Source of the DNA: Jackrogersella multiformis
Lineage: Eukaryota > Ascomycota > Sordariomycetes > Xylariales > Hypoxylaceae
DNA: 64,000 nt
Direction of reading: 5' to 3'
NCBI GenBank assembly: GCA_902806575.1
Contig: CADCXD010000011.1
Span: 2,728,001 to 2,792,000, forward strand
Shown: positions 36,358 through 46,485 of the stretch, in pieces
Position numbering within the stretch: the stretch's first letter is position 1
How the letters are laid out: every line of letters starts with the position of its first letter
Notes under the pieces: generated by a model
What the model was told of the DNA's origin: nothing
Database searches by the model: none
What the model saw: the letters and a program-made list of their open reading frames with translations, nothing else
Program-made: the position numbers and the translations under genes

Positions 36358-36825
36358 TTAGGCGTTGAAGAATCGTGCCTCCTTATCCACTACCCTTTTT
36401 TCAACCCCCTCGGTGCTAGCACAGGTAAGCTTCCCCTGCCCTACCTGAATAACATTCCAGTCATTCAGCTCGACTTCGTTGTGCTTCGTACCATGGCCTG
36501 CACCAGCTGAGCACTCACACGTGAGTTTGGTGCCGACCATCTGGCAATGGCTGCAGGACCCGCCGAAACCGCCATGCCCGTTGGGAATGTAATTCAAAGT
36601 GCCCAGGTAGTTAGCGAAGCAGTTGTTGAGATCAAGATCGAAATCGATGCGCTGTTCATATCCTGGATTCTCGCAGTTGGCGCGGAGGACATGCCCCCCT
36701 GTTAGGTGGATGTTGGTGCAGTCCGAGTTACCAAGGGTCTTCTTGTAGATGTCGCTAACTTCCACTGCCGAGACGACAGTGAGAAGAGGCACGAATGCTA
36801 GGGTAGATGCGAAATTTGTCCTCAT
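36358..36825 (-). CDS. Secreted cyanovirin-N homology (CVNH) protein
   Basis: Single exon, 155 residues from the ATG at 36825. MRTNFASTLAFVPLLTVVSA is a signal peptide. The mature part fits one CVNH fold: CTNIHLTGGHVLRANC, then FDLNNC-like FDLDLNNCFANYLGTLNY for the first half, and GGSCSHCQMVGTKLTCECSAG followed by NEVELNDWNVIQVGQGKLTC for the pseudo-symmetric second half. CVNH proteins bind mannose-rich or other glycans. Fungal secreted versions are of uncertain role. Longer upstream reading lacks a better start. Confidence 0.85.
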   Translation of the reverse strand: MRTNFASTLAFVPLLTVVSAVEVSDIYKKTLGNSDCTNIHLTGGHVLRANCENPGYEQRIDFDLDLNNCFANYLGTLNYIPNGHGGFGGSCSHCQMVGTKLTCECSAGAGHGTKHNEVELNDWNVIQVGQGKLTCASTEGVEKRVVDKEARFFNA

Positions 36826-37475
36826 GGTTATTTGATAATGCTTGTTGTATTGATTGATTGGTTGTCTTGTTTTCGCAAGGACTTCGCCGGGAATGGTGTA
36901 ATGCAAGGCAAGGCATTTTATATCAATGGTATTGTAAGAGTTCAAGTCCAGTTAAGTAGAAACCCTTCATTCAGTCTGGAAAATCAAAGAAAGCAGTCTG
37001 ACTTTGACCTTGTGAGGTGAACTGAGACGGATAAAGGGGGAGTTGACGGTGTAATGTCTGGTGACTGGAAAAAACAATGCGCGGACAACAGTCATTGTGA
37101 GTGATTGTGAGCGAATGTTGGTAGTCCACCTACCAAAATGACCCCTTTCATGTGCTAACAATCATTCATGCTAGATCTCAACAATTCACACAAAGCTGTG
37201 CTATCATTTTCCTCCATTCAGCGTAGTCACCGCGACGAAGTTAGGTACCCCTGAGGTCACAAACTGGCCGACTCTAACAAAGCGTAGATGAGGGTATTGT
37301 TATCCTCTAACAAGTCACAGGTGTATTTCTTTATCCACGCCTTCAGCAGGCGGCCAGGCAAACAGACCTGTGTTGCTCGTGTATGCTAATGCAAGATCGA
37401 TAGACGCATGTCGTCGATAACCCACACGTAATATCGCAAGCGGTTCCCAAGCCGTGGAGGTTATCTAGAGTGCTC
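36826..37475. other. Intergenic region
   Basis: 650 bases between two minus-strand genes, including the CVNH promoter. Nothing further recognised. Confidence 0.5.
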
Positions 37476-37760
37476 TCATTCATTGATTTTCTCTGTTTCT
37501 GCCACCTCCACCGTTGTCTTCTCGGGCAAGTTCTTAGCTTCGTCGCCAAAAGCCGGAAGTCTTTTGAACAGAACCCAAGAAGTAACCAGAAAGATGGGTA
37601 TGGAAACCATCAACCGCGTGTATTTCCCGGCAACCTTCTTGTATTCCGGGCTAGACGGATCGATTCGCTTGGGTTGCGGTGCGGGGGATCTCGGCGTAGG
37701 ATGAGTACGGTGCACAAATGGTAGGGGTCTCGGAACTCGAGTTTTAGGAGTTGTCGCCAT
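37476..37760 (-). CDS. Small single-pass membrane protein, unknown function
   Basis: Single exon of 94 residues, start ATG at 37760. Residues 1-50 are basic and Pro-rich (RVPRPLPFVHRTHPTPRSP); a hydrophobic helix follows, LMVSIPIFLVTSWVLFKRL, then an acidic tail. The basic N terminus plus one helix suggests an inner-membrane mitochondrial assembly-type protein, but I do not recognise the family. Coding character (no shadow on this strand, sensible charge distribution) supports it being real. Confidence 0.65.
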   Translation of the reverse strand: MATTPKTRVPRPLPFVHRTHPTPRSPAPQPKRIDPSSPEYKKVAGKYTRLMVSIPIFLVTSWVLFKRLPAFGDEAKNLPEKTTVEVAETEKINE

Positions 37761-38041
37761 ATTGAAGTGTGAAAGTGAAGGATCGTGGATCGAATAAAGC
37801 GCGGTATTTTTAATCGATCGAGGTCTCTTCTAACTGCTAAGATTGCTATGGGGATAGCCTTGGACTTGGGACAATTGGACAGTACATTCTCATGACTTCG
37901 TTTTGTGAATTTTTAATTTATCATTATTAGGTGCATAGTATTAAAGGTTGAAAGAGAATAAAGAAGAATCAATTGGCGCAGATCGTGTTAAGATAATTAT
38001 TATGGGGCTCTACCTACTCCTACCCCAGATAAGCACAACTA

Positions 38042-38062
38042 CTACCTAGGTACCTAGGTACT
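38042..38062. repeat. CTACCTAGGTACCTAGGTAC palindromic repeat
   Basis: Two overlapping CCTAGG palindromes around a central GGTACC; a strong copy of the dispersed motif. Confidence 0.7.
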
Positions 38063-38164
38063 TCATTATCTTTGATATACAAGGATACCCATACACTAGG
38101 TAGGTACCTAGTATTACTTTACAGTAGATATTAAGTAATATTAATATGTCGGTATATAGATATA

Positions 38165-38460
38165 CTAGCACTGGCTACACATAAAGTTCGCCTTGTGCCC
38201 TAGCGGGCACTGCGCTTTAATTAACGAAACGGGCAAGATTAGCTTTCTACCTCTTTTAAGGTAGCTATCCCATACAATATTCATATACCCTATTAACATA
38301 TCTTTTTAACGCTATACTATACATATAAAAGCACATATATGCTTATACAAATTTCTAAAGAGATTATGTACTGGTACTTAGTTAATTACTGCCCGTTTGG
38401 CTAATTAAAGCGCAGTGCCCGCTAGGGCACAAGGCGAACTTTATGTGTAGCCAGTGCTAG
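38165..38460. mobile_element. MITE with 71-bp terminal inverted repeats and TA target duplication
   Basis: The left end (38165-38235) begins CTAGCACTGGCTACACATAA and the right end (38390-38460) is its reverse complement. The outer 59 bp match perfectly and 71 bp match with two differences. The element is flanked by TA on both sides (38163-38164 and 38461-38462), the target of Tc1/mariner/pogo-type transposases. The 154-bp interior is AT-rich and has no open frame. Near-identical arms suggest recent activity or concerted maintenance. No transposase lies in the window. Confidence 0.88.
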
Positions 38461-38703
38461 TATCCATATATAGATATATCCATATATGTAAAGTCTTTCT
38501 CTCAGAGTAAACGTTTAATAGGTACAATTATATTATCTACTATTCGATAGTAAGGTAAACTGTAGATTCATATAGGTAGAATGTCATTTTCATTCAACGT
38601 TATATTGTAAGTTATAGGGGAAATAAGTACGTAGTGGTGCAACTGAGACGATATTAATTCATTCAACATTCAAATATCGATATCGAGTACATCAACAATC
38701 CAT

Positions 38704-39093
38704 CTATGATCGGCCATTAGGCAAACCCTCAACACAAGTTCCACTGGCTAAGCAACGGGTTTCGACAGAGCCGTCATCCGCAAAGGTCAACCACGCCCTA
38801 AAATCCAATATTATTAATACCTACAAGCTTCTACACGAAATCTCGACTTTGGCAACTTACGACACAGGCGTGGCAGGCGGAGGCGCGAACGGTCCCTGGT
38901 ACCAGCAGCAATACCAGCCGAGGCCGGGTAGGGTCGCGTTGGTGTATGTAGGGTCGAGGTCCGTGCAACGTTCTGCGGACAGGAACTTCCGCTGCAAGCA
39001 GAGGTCCTCCTCGGGGGGGTCGTTCTGGGGCATCGGATTCGAGAACGCCGACGCGACGATGGTGGCGAGAGCTGCGATGGTAGGAATATGCAT
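38704..39093 (-). CDS. Small secreted six-cysteine protein
   Basis: Exons (minus) 38861-39093 and 38704-38797 give 108 residues. MHIPTIAALATIVASAFSNP is a signal peptide with cleavage likely near Ala/Ser. The mature protein of about 88 residues has six cysteines, including an adjacent pair in GWYCCWY, and one Asn-glycosylation sequon. The 63-nt intron has a GTAAGT donor and TTTTAG acceptor. Without splicing the frame would stop immediately. No family recognised; size, secretion and cysteine content fit an effector-like or antimicrobial-type protein, an inference. The 3' end lies 244 bases from the MITE. Confidence 0.7.
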
Positions 39094-41137
39094 CTTGAAG
39101 TGATTATCTTTATGATCGAGATTATATGTGGTGTGGTTGATAATATAAATATCACAACTCCCCTTTCTTAGCTCTCAACCGCGAGGGCCATTGGGGCTTT
39201 TTATACATAAAATCATTCGCGAAAGCTAATTAATATCAGCTTCTTATCAATCGTAAGGCCAAGACAAGCCAGGCAAGTGGCAATGGTTGTGGAGTTACAT
39301 TTATACGAAATAAGATCCCATTCAAGATCTCGTATTGAAGTCTGGATGGAACTCGACCCTGGGAGAACGCCTAATTTTGCCGGATCATGGATGGGTTCAG
39401 AACCATTCGGGAAGCTTGACCGCAAAAACCGGACGACATTTCATGGTTCATTATCGGAAATCCTGCGCTCTCGGCATTGTAACCGAACGGCTAAAGAAGG
39501 TTGACGATGCACTATTTTGAGTTGGCAGTTTGATATCTTGATAAATAATGTTGCCAAAGAACTCCAAGCAGCATCTCCATCGAATTCAATAAAGCTTGGT
39601 TGTTCAAATCCACCGTTTAATCGATTTGATCGAAGCATCAAACTTTAAAGACTTAATCAAACAAAAATAGTCCTTCATAATTTAGTTCACTAGGTACTCG
39701 ATTGTAGGTTGATATAATGAGGCTATTCAAAAACATCACTAATACCTAGGTTAATATAGTCGATTACCCAGACTTTTAGGTAAATCTTTGGCTTTGTTTA
39801 AGTCCAAGAGCAACGTTATTCCAGACCATCCTATTATATGGGATCTTCCCTTACATAGCGACGGTTTAAGATTTTTATTTATACCTTAATAATCATAGGT
39901 AGTTATTAAAGCCCAGAACGTTTCAGGAAAGCATCGGTTCAGTCTAGCATATAACGGTCAGTTGAAGCTCGTGTTTCTTTGAAGATATCTTTTCTCATAA
40001 TAATGGCTTATAAGTATAGCTTCAGGTTTGGAATTAAGTTAACTGAAACGTTATATACACTTTAAAACATCCATCGGCATTAAAGCCAAGGCCAAGTTAT
40101 TAAATAACACTGCTCACGCAAAACGTGATCCTTAGTGACGGGACATCATCATTAGGTTAACATGACTTGTAAAGGTAAAAAGTTACGATATTTAGGAGAC
40201 CATGATATATCCCTTAAACGATCGTGAATCTACTTTGTGGAATATAGTTTAAATGTTTGTGGGTTGTCAATGCTGGCACATAATACCATCTGATACCACT
40301 TTATGGCTATTTAGTCCTTTTTCTTAACTACAAGAACATGTGATTCGCAAATAATGTGAGTAGAGTTTGAACCTACCTTCGTGTCATATATTGGTATTTT
40401 CAGGAAAAAAGAGACATCGAAGTATTAAACATTCAGGTCCGCGGTTATCATTACGTTCTAAAATTATACCTTAGGATAATAGGGGTACATGTTAAGAGCT
40501 ATGTTACACAGAGCAACCCTACAGTAATAAGGGTTCCCACATAAATTCTTTCTATTCCTCTGATTATAGCGAATTCATTGACGTTATTTATGGATTCGAA
40601 ATATTTAGTTCGTAGTCGTTCAGCCGATGCTAACCAGATAACCTAGCCAACTAGGACGAGTGAATTAGGAAGGCAGTGAAGGCCAAGTGGAAGATAGCCT
40701 ACCTAGGTACCTATGTAGATAAGACTATAGCAGTCAGCAAAGCATAGATCAAGGCATCGAGGATATTGACCGGGGCGTTTGTAGGATGTAGGATGCCTGC
40801 CGCTGAATACTAAGGTTATATCGATCGACGGAATACGAGTCCCGAGACTCAAATAACCGATAAAGAATCGGTATTCAGGAATACGAAAATCTCTTAGCAG
40901 GGGATACCTGAAGTCCTAGACCAGTCCGCAGGATATTACACCAACAAATGTCATACATATTCAACGATCTAGTGCACCATATAGTTTCCACAGTCATGTC
41001 TCAATAAAAGTTAGTTTCAAGAATGAACGACCGTGAGCTTCATCAGCGAGATCAATATTCCTCAATTTCATATTGCATCCACCCAACCTAACATTTACCT
41101 AGTGCTACAGTGGAAGAGCACCCGGTAAAAATATCCA
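39094..41137. other. 2-kb AT-rich gene-free region
   Basis: Promoter of the small secreted protein, then long AT-rich sequence. Only short unsupported open frames. ACCTAGG palindromes at about 39744 and 40701. Nothing else recognised. Confidence 0.5.
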
Positions 41138-42928
41138 TCACAGCTCCAAATGCTTTTGAATACCATCGTAGAGATCTCTGATAGCATATTGTTTCGTGCA
41201 TAGTCTCCCATCCTTTCTCTCCTCCCAGCGATCACTGCCTACCGCTGTCTTAGCATAGAAGATATCATCAGGGTCATATTTATTCTTAATAGCCAACAGT
41301 TTCTCGTAATTCCCTCCGTAGAAAGTGTCTTTGAAACCCGGAGCCTGGAAGTCGGCCTCGTTTAGGTACACGCCCCCATTCGGAGTAAGAGCCTCTAGCT
41401 CAGGTAGTAAGTTGTGCGTTAAGGCATCCTGTGCTGCCTTATTTGATGCAAAGTCGGTGTAGTTGATCGGCGTGCCAACGACGGCACTAAAGAGAGTTTT
41501 ACGGAAGTAAGGGTTTGCAGAGACTTCATCGGGGGATGAAACGCTATTAGCGACGTTGAAGGAAACGCCAGACATGAGTGTTTGAGAGCTGATAGCGCGA
41601 ATAGCTTTTACTAGAGCATCGGTGCTATCCTGATCCTTCACGAGCTCGCGAGGGATCAATCGGCCACCGAGGTTGTGATCTGACACGTTCCAGGTCGATG
41701 TCATGGAGTTGTAACTTGAGAGGAAACTGGGATAGTCGGCGGAAGAGTATTGGTATTGGAGTCCAAGCTGATCCATCTTGTCCTTCGTGGGTTGGAAATG
41801 TGAGTCTAACTCCGATGGTTGTAAATCTGCGACCATTGCTGGCATTACCAGGAATCCGAAAGGTGCGGCAACCCATACTACCCAGGCGCCAGCGTCGACC
41901 AAGCCAGGCAATGACTGCAAGAAAATGCCTATCGCTGAGTAGATGGCATCCGTGTTGCTTCCGTCATTGAAGACCGACAGATAGGCAGTCGAGAAAGAGG
42001 TGTCCGGGAAGGCCTTGACAGTCATGGACATCACGATACCATATGTGCCACCACCACCTCCGCGCAAAGCCCAGTACAGATCCGCATTTTCGGTCGCGCT
42101 AGCCGTGACTAGGTCGCCAGCTGCGGTGACAACTTCCCAAGCAAGTACATTATCAGCAGAGAGGCCATATTTAGACGAGAGTATGCCAATGCCACCGCCT
42201 TGGGTATAGCCTCCCGCTACACCTACATTGGGGCAGTTACCGCCAACTATCACGAGGCCGTGGGAGCTGGCGAAACTGTAGGCCTCAAGAACTTCAACGC
42301 CGGCGCCCATCTTGATTGCAGGCCCTTGGTATCCCGAATCATGTTGAGATTCTGGGATAAGCTCTACCGATTTCAAATGATGGGTCCATACTGCAAGGGC
42401 GTGTGCTCCAGTTGACTTGCCCAGATAATCGTGTCCGGTATTGCGAATAACGAGGCGAATGTTATGTTGCTTGACAAAGTTGATGGCGGCCTGGAAGTCA
42501 GACACAGTTGTGGCGTTAACTGTATAAGCGACGTTGTATCCGAGAGTACACGGAACGTCTGGATCGGCAAAAGGGTTGCAACTATTGTTGGTGAATTGGT
42601 AGGCCATAGGCGACGAGGGTGTCACTAGATGCGTCTTGGGGAAGAACCATTCATCTCGTAGCGTGTCGCACGCATCTTGGTTGAAGGTAGCTACATCACC
42701 TAACGAACGGTGACAAGGGGCTGCGATAGGAACGGTTGCAATCAGTTGGCCGTTCACTGTCCGATTTAGGGCAACCCAATCATCCTCGCTGGGCCATGAT
42801 TGGTCTCCAGGTATAGTCCGACACTGGCCACTGCCTCCATAGCTACTGTTACCGATTGTGATAGCAACTGTGACGACGAGAAGCGAGACAAAGCTAATGA
42901 TCCAACGGGCGATCAAGCGTCCCCCCAT
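41138..42928 (-). CDS. Berberine-bridge-type FAD oxidase (PCMH/BBE), bicovalent flavin
   Basis: Single exon, 596 residues from the ATG at 42928; the longer frame starts at TTG and is not used. N terminus GGRLIARWIISFVSLLVVTVAITIG is a signal peptide or anchor. The FAD-binding PCMH domain has RNTGHDYLGKSTG, whose His (about 166) would carry the 8-alpha link, and GGNCPNVGVAGGYTQGGG, whose Cys (about 232) would give the 6-S link, so bicovalent FAD is expected. The BBE C-terminal motif is YLNEADFQAPGF...YGGNYEKLLAIKNKYDP. Many Asn sequons support secretion. Relatives include isoamyl-alcohol-oxidase-like enzymes and sugar or secondary-metabolite oxidases; substrate not predictable. Confidence 0.93.
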   Translation of the reverse strand: MGGRLIARWIISFVSLLVVTVAITIGNSSYGGSGQCRTIPGDQSWPSEDDWVALNRTVNGQLIATVPIAAPCHRSLGDVATFNQDACDTLRDEWFFPKTHLVTPSSPMAYQFTNNSCNPFADPDVPCTLGYNVAYTVNATTVSDFQAAINFVKQHNIRLVIRNTGHDYLGKSTGAHALAVWTHHLKSVELIPESQHDSGYQGPAIKMGAGVEVLEAYSFASSHGLVIVGGNCPNVGVAGGYTQGGGIGILSSKYGLSADNVLAWEVVTAAGDLVTASATENADLYWALRGGGGGTYGIVMSMTVKAFPDTSFSTAYLSVFNDGSNTDAIYSAIGIFLQSLPGLVDAGAWVVWVAAPFGFLVMPAMVADLQPSELDSHFQPTKDKMDQLGLQYQYSSADYPSFLSSYNSMTSTWNVSDHNLGGRLIPRELVKDQDSTDALVKAIRAISSQTLMSGVSFNVANSVSSPDEVSANPYFRKTLFSAVVGTPINYTDFASNKAAQDALTHNLLPELEALTPNGGVYLNEADFQAPGFKDTFYGGNYEKLLAIKNKYDPDDIFYAKTAVGSDRWEERKDGRLCTKQYAIRDLYDGIQKHLEL

Positions 42929-44413
42929 GATCGATGGTGAGAGGAATCCGGTAGAGTTACTATATTCCAAGGTTATAATAATAATTTCCGTATACTGATT
43001 TGACTTAGCCCGGCCAGAATATGAAATTTAGTTCTTAGGTCAAGCTTATAGACTTTGAGAATTACGAGGAAGAAAGATTTATTTGTAAGAATTTGGGATT
43101 GTTCGAGAACCGCCATAACGTCAGACTTGATGGCCCTGATGGCCAAACTGGCACACATATTTTTCTTGACTTGTGCTTGGCAGTGTTGGTTGCGTTGACA
43201 CTTCTGAGGCACAGCATATAATTGATCCACAAATATAATACTGTATTGACATGAGACCAAGCCGACGATTCGACAACAGCACATTGCCAACATTACTCTG
43301 CTGCGTAAATGCGGCGTAATCGACGCGTCTAGGTATCTTAAGGTAGGTACACTAGTTCTGAATCCGGACTTAGAGCACATTGATATATTTAACCCCGAAT
43401 GGCCATTAGCCCATTAATAATTAGTAGGTAGTAGACCTCGAGGCTAATAGTCCATATTCCAAATAATATGATCAGCCCACGCGGGCGAGCTTTAGCCCTC
43501 TTTAACCTTGCAGAATAGGGTGAGATTAATTGGAGACCGCGTTAATGGCATTAATAGAACTAGTGTATTTAAGAAGTGTCACCAGGATTACTCATTTAGG
43601 TAATTACCTAAGTCTATGCTACGTACCTAATAGTTGGCGATAGGTGCAAGTTAGATAAGCAAGAGATAGCTGATAGGCTTAGCTAATCCTACGCCTCGAC
43701 ATTTTCATTAATATAAAATGAAAGAATATCTGTCCATATTAGTATAAAGGGCGCAGTGCAAGGCGGTATTAACCTAAAAGTTATGGGAGTTTTGGTAACG
43801 TCAAAAAAAGTTCCCCCCTTTTTTCTTATTTACTAATGCCTCATTTCCTATTATATATTAATTGATAGAGTGAAGAAAGTCTATGGAACCACCTAGGTAA
43901 TATATTATTACTGGTAGATTTTCATAAGATTCAAGTGAATCCTAAGTTGTGACGAGAGCTGAGAGAATCCTTTGACTTTCGAGTCTTTTGTTCAACTTCA
44001 CCCCTATTGATCTTCAAAATCCACACAGGTCTGGGGACTATTAGACCTTCCCTCCACTGGTGATTGCACAATAACACATCGTCAATACTGTATCTCGTGA
44101 CTAACATTCCGAGATGTACGACAATGCGGGTGTTCTGATATATCATTTTGTACGTGCAGGGGTGTCTCGTTAGGTGGGGGTAAGGCTTTGCCGGCGGCAA
44201 TTTAGCAGAAGATGTAATCTCACTCGTCGCGTGGGAGAATATTAAATAAGACGAAGGTTAGAGCGATTGTGACTTTGAATGTTTACTTTTAATAAGCTAA
44301 ATAACGACAGAAAATAATATCCAACTCTCCGGAGATTGACATTACGGTAGCTTAACCGCCCAAGTGAAGAACTGGTCGATATCCGAAACTCATAGTTAAT
44401 AACGTTGCCGAAC
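42929..44413. other. Divergent intergenic region between BBE oxidase and P450
   Basis: 1.5 kb shared upstream region. AT-rich, with ACCTAGGTAAT near 43890. Open frames at 42973-43380 and 43931-44200 (minus) lack recognisable content. Confidence 0.5.
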
Positions 44414-46374
44414 ATGGAAACTATTGAAGCATTCATAGATTCGCCCTCGCGACTGGGTATTATTATCGCCATCCTTGGAGTGTTCCTTTACAATGTATAT
44501 AGACAATTGTACCAGAGGCTTCCGTATCCGCTGCCGCCGTCTCCCCCGGCAGAACCTATCCTTGGGCATTTTAGGAGATTGCCAATGGAAAATGCTCACA
44601 TCAAGCATATGGAATATGCCAGGCAATACAGTGAGCAAATCATCCTGCCCCTCATTACCTAGGTATATAGCTGCTGAGCCCGCGTCACAGACTCAGACAT
44701 TATCTACTTCAATATATTGGGCAACCACATGGTTGTCCTCAATACTCAGAAGGCTGCAAATGATCTTCTAGATAAACGAGGTGCAAACTACCAGGACAGA
44801 CCTAGATTCGTCCTTTTCGAAGTCATGGGATGGGGTCTGACATTGACATTCCTCCCATATGGTCCTAGATTTCGCTTGCATCGATCAGCGCTCCAAACGG
44901 GATTCACCAAGACGGCCATCACCAACTACAGGCCGATCCAGGAGGATGAAGCCAGACAGGCAGTTTCAAGAATACTTAAACGCCCCGAAGCCTGGGACTT
45001 TTCACTTCGACGGTGAGCGTATCTTCATCTCGGCACTATACTTCGCCCACTGATACGGAACATAGGTTTGCTTCTGCAATAGTTCTTCGGATTGGGTTCG
45101 GCGTCACTGTTAGATCAGATGATGATCCTTATATCAAGATTGCGGTAGATGCCAATATGGCAACTGGAGGGGGAGGAAATCCAGGAACAGCCCTGGTTGA
45201 CTATTTCCCACTATGTGCGTATTCTAACATAAAGGGGTTGCGCTAGTGCTATTATTAATAGTGCGAAGTCCGTTATATCCCAGATTTCCTCAACTTCTCG
45301 AAAACCTTGCAACATGCGCGAAAATGGGGATGGGCGATTAAAAACTTGCATGATATACCATTTTCAGCAGTCAAGAAGGAGTTTGTACGTTGCTACCGCA
45401 GATCCCTCTGAAAACACTGCTAACATCAAGAAGGACGAGGGGACGGCCAGCCCTTCCTTCGCATATTCGCTTCTCAAGAAATATAAGGAAAACGAGGATG
45501 AGGGCATCCCTAACCAGCTTACACTTCAGGACATCCAAGGAGCATCCGGTGCCGTTTTTATCGCGGGTTCTAATACGGTTAGGTTTCATGTCTCTCCGGG
45601 GCAAGACGGCAGCTGCTGATCGTACTTTCTAGACCTTCGCTACGACGACTGTTGCTATCTTGAACTTGATGATGAATCCTAATGTTTTTGAGAAGGCTAG
45701 AGCTGAGATCGATAGAGTAGTCGGAACTGATAGACTCCCTACGCTCGACGACCGGCCAAATTTGCGTTATATCGACTATCTTGTCGAGGAGACCTCGAGA
45801 TGGAGAGCACTGTCGCCAATTGGAATTCCCCACCGGTCCCTGAGCGATGACGTTTATAATGGGATGTTTATTCCGAAAGGGTTCGTGCTAGGCGGTGCAT
45901 TTCGATATGGAAGCGTATACTGATATTTTCTCTAGGACATTGGTTTACTATAATACGTTCGCAATGTCTCGAGACCCAGCCGTGTATAAAGATCCCGAGA
46001 AATTTAACCCTGATAGATATACTCCAAAGGAAGAAGGAGGAGATGACGAACCTTTGTTAGTTGGTCCATTTGGCTTTGGTCGCAGGTGAGTCTCAACTAC
46101 CACATTGAAGGACCTCAAGTAACCTTTGAATCCGAAACGTAGGGTATGTGTCGGACGTCATCTAGCCCAAGCATCCGTGTGGATTATCATGGCGACTCTT
46201 ATAGCTACGACGAACATATCGAAGCCCATTGGTCCAGATGGCAATTCCATTGAACAGACCATCAAATTCAGTACTGGGTTGTCAAGCCACCCTGGGAAGC
46301 TTGATGTAGTCTTCACACCTAGATCCGAAAAGGCGACGAGACTCCTTAACGAGGCTGTTAGGGATGCCCAGTAA
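44414..46374 (+). CDS. Cytochrome P450 monooxygenase, eight exons
   Basis: Exons 44414-44630, 44691-45012, 45066-45214, 45269-45384, 45431-45577, 45633-45880, 45936-46085, 46143-46374 give 526 residues, a normal microsomal P450 length. An N-terminal anchor (LGIIIAILGVFLYNVY) is followed by a Pro-rich hinge LPYPLPPSPPAEP. The I-helix is AGSNTT, the ExxR is ETSR, and the heme loop is FGFGRRVCVGRHLA with the Cys ligand near 452. Overall resemblance is to O-methylsterigmatocystin-oxidoreductase-like fungal P450s; substrate unknown. Introns are 46-60 nt. Intron 3 must end at an AAG (45268), not at two nearer TAGs, to restore FPLFRYIPDF. The first exon read alone looks truncated, but splicing restores everything. 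Confidence 0.92.
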
Positions 46375-46485
46375 GCTGGGTGTATGGACTTTTCTCGGTT
46401 AACTAACTCTTTATGGACTGGATTTTAGCTGTTCTTCATAATTTATAGGTATGTAGGATTTGGAGAATTGGAGGTCATAACAATA

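Larger units (their letters stand above)
37761..38703. other. AT-rich intergenic region carrying a MITE
   Basis: Holds two dense CCTAGGTA palindrome clusters (38042-38062 and 38094-38112) immediately before the inverted-repeat element at 38165-38460. No coding gene. Confidence 0.6.

Noticed and set aside
42973..43380. 135-codon minus-strand frame upstream of the BBE oxidase
   Set aside because: No recognisable family, sits in the promoter region, and composition is not coding-like.
44414..46374. P450 as a pseudogene, because each frame stops repeatedly
   Set aside because: Seven short GT-AG introns restore a 526-residue protein with all conserved motifs and consistent phases.
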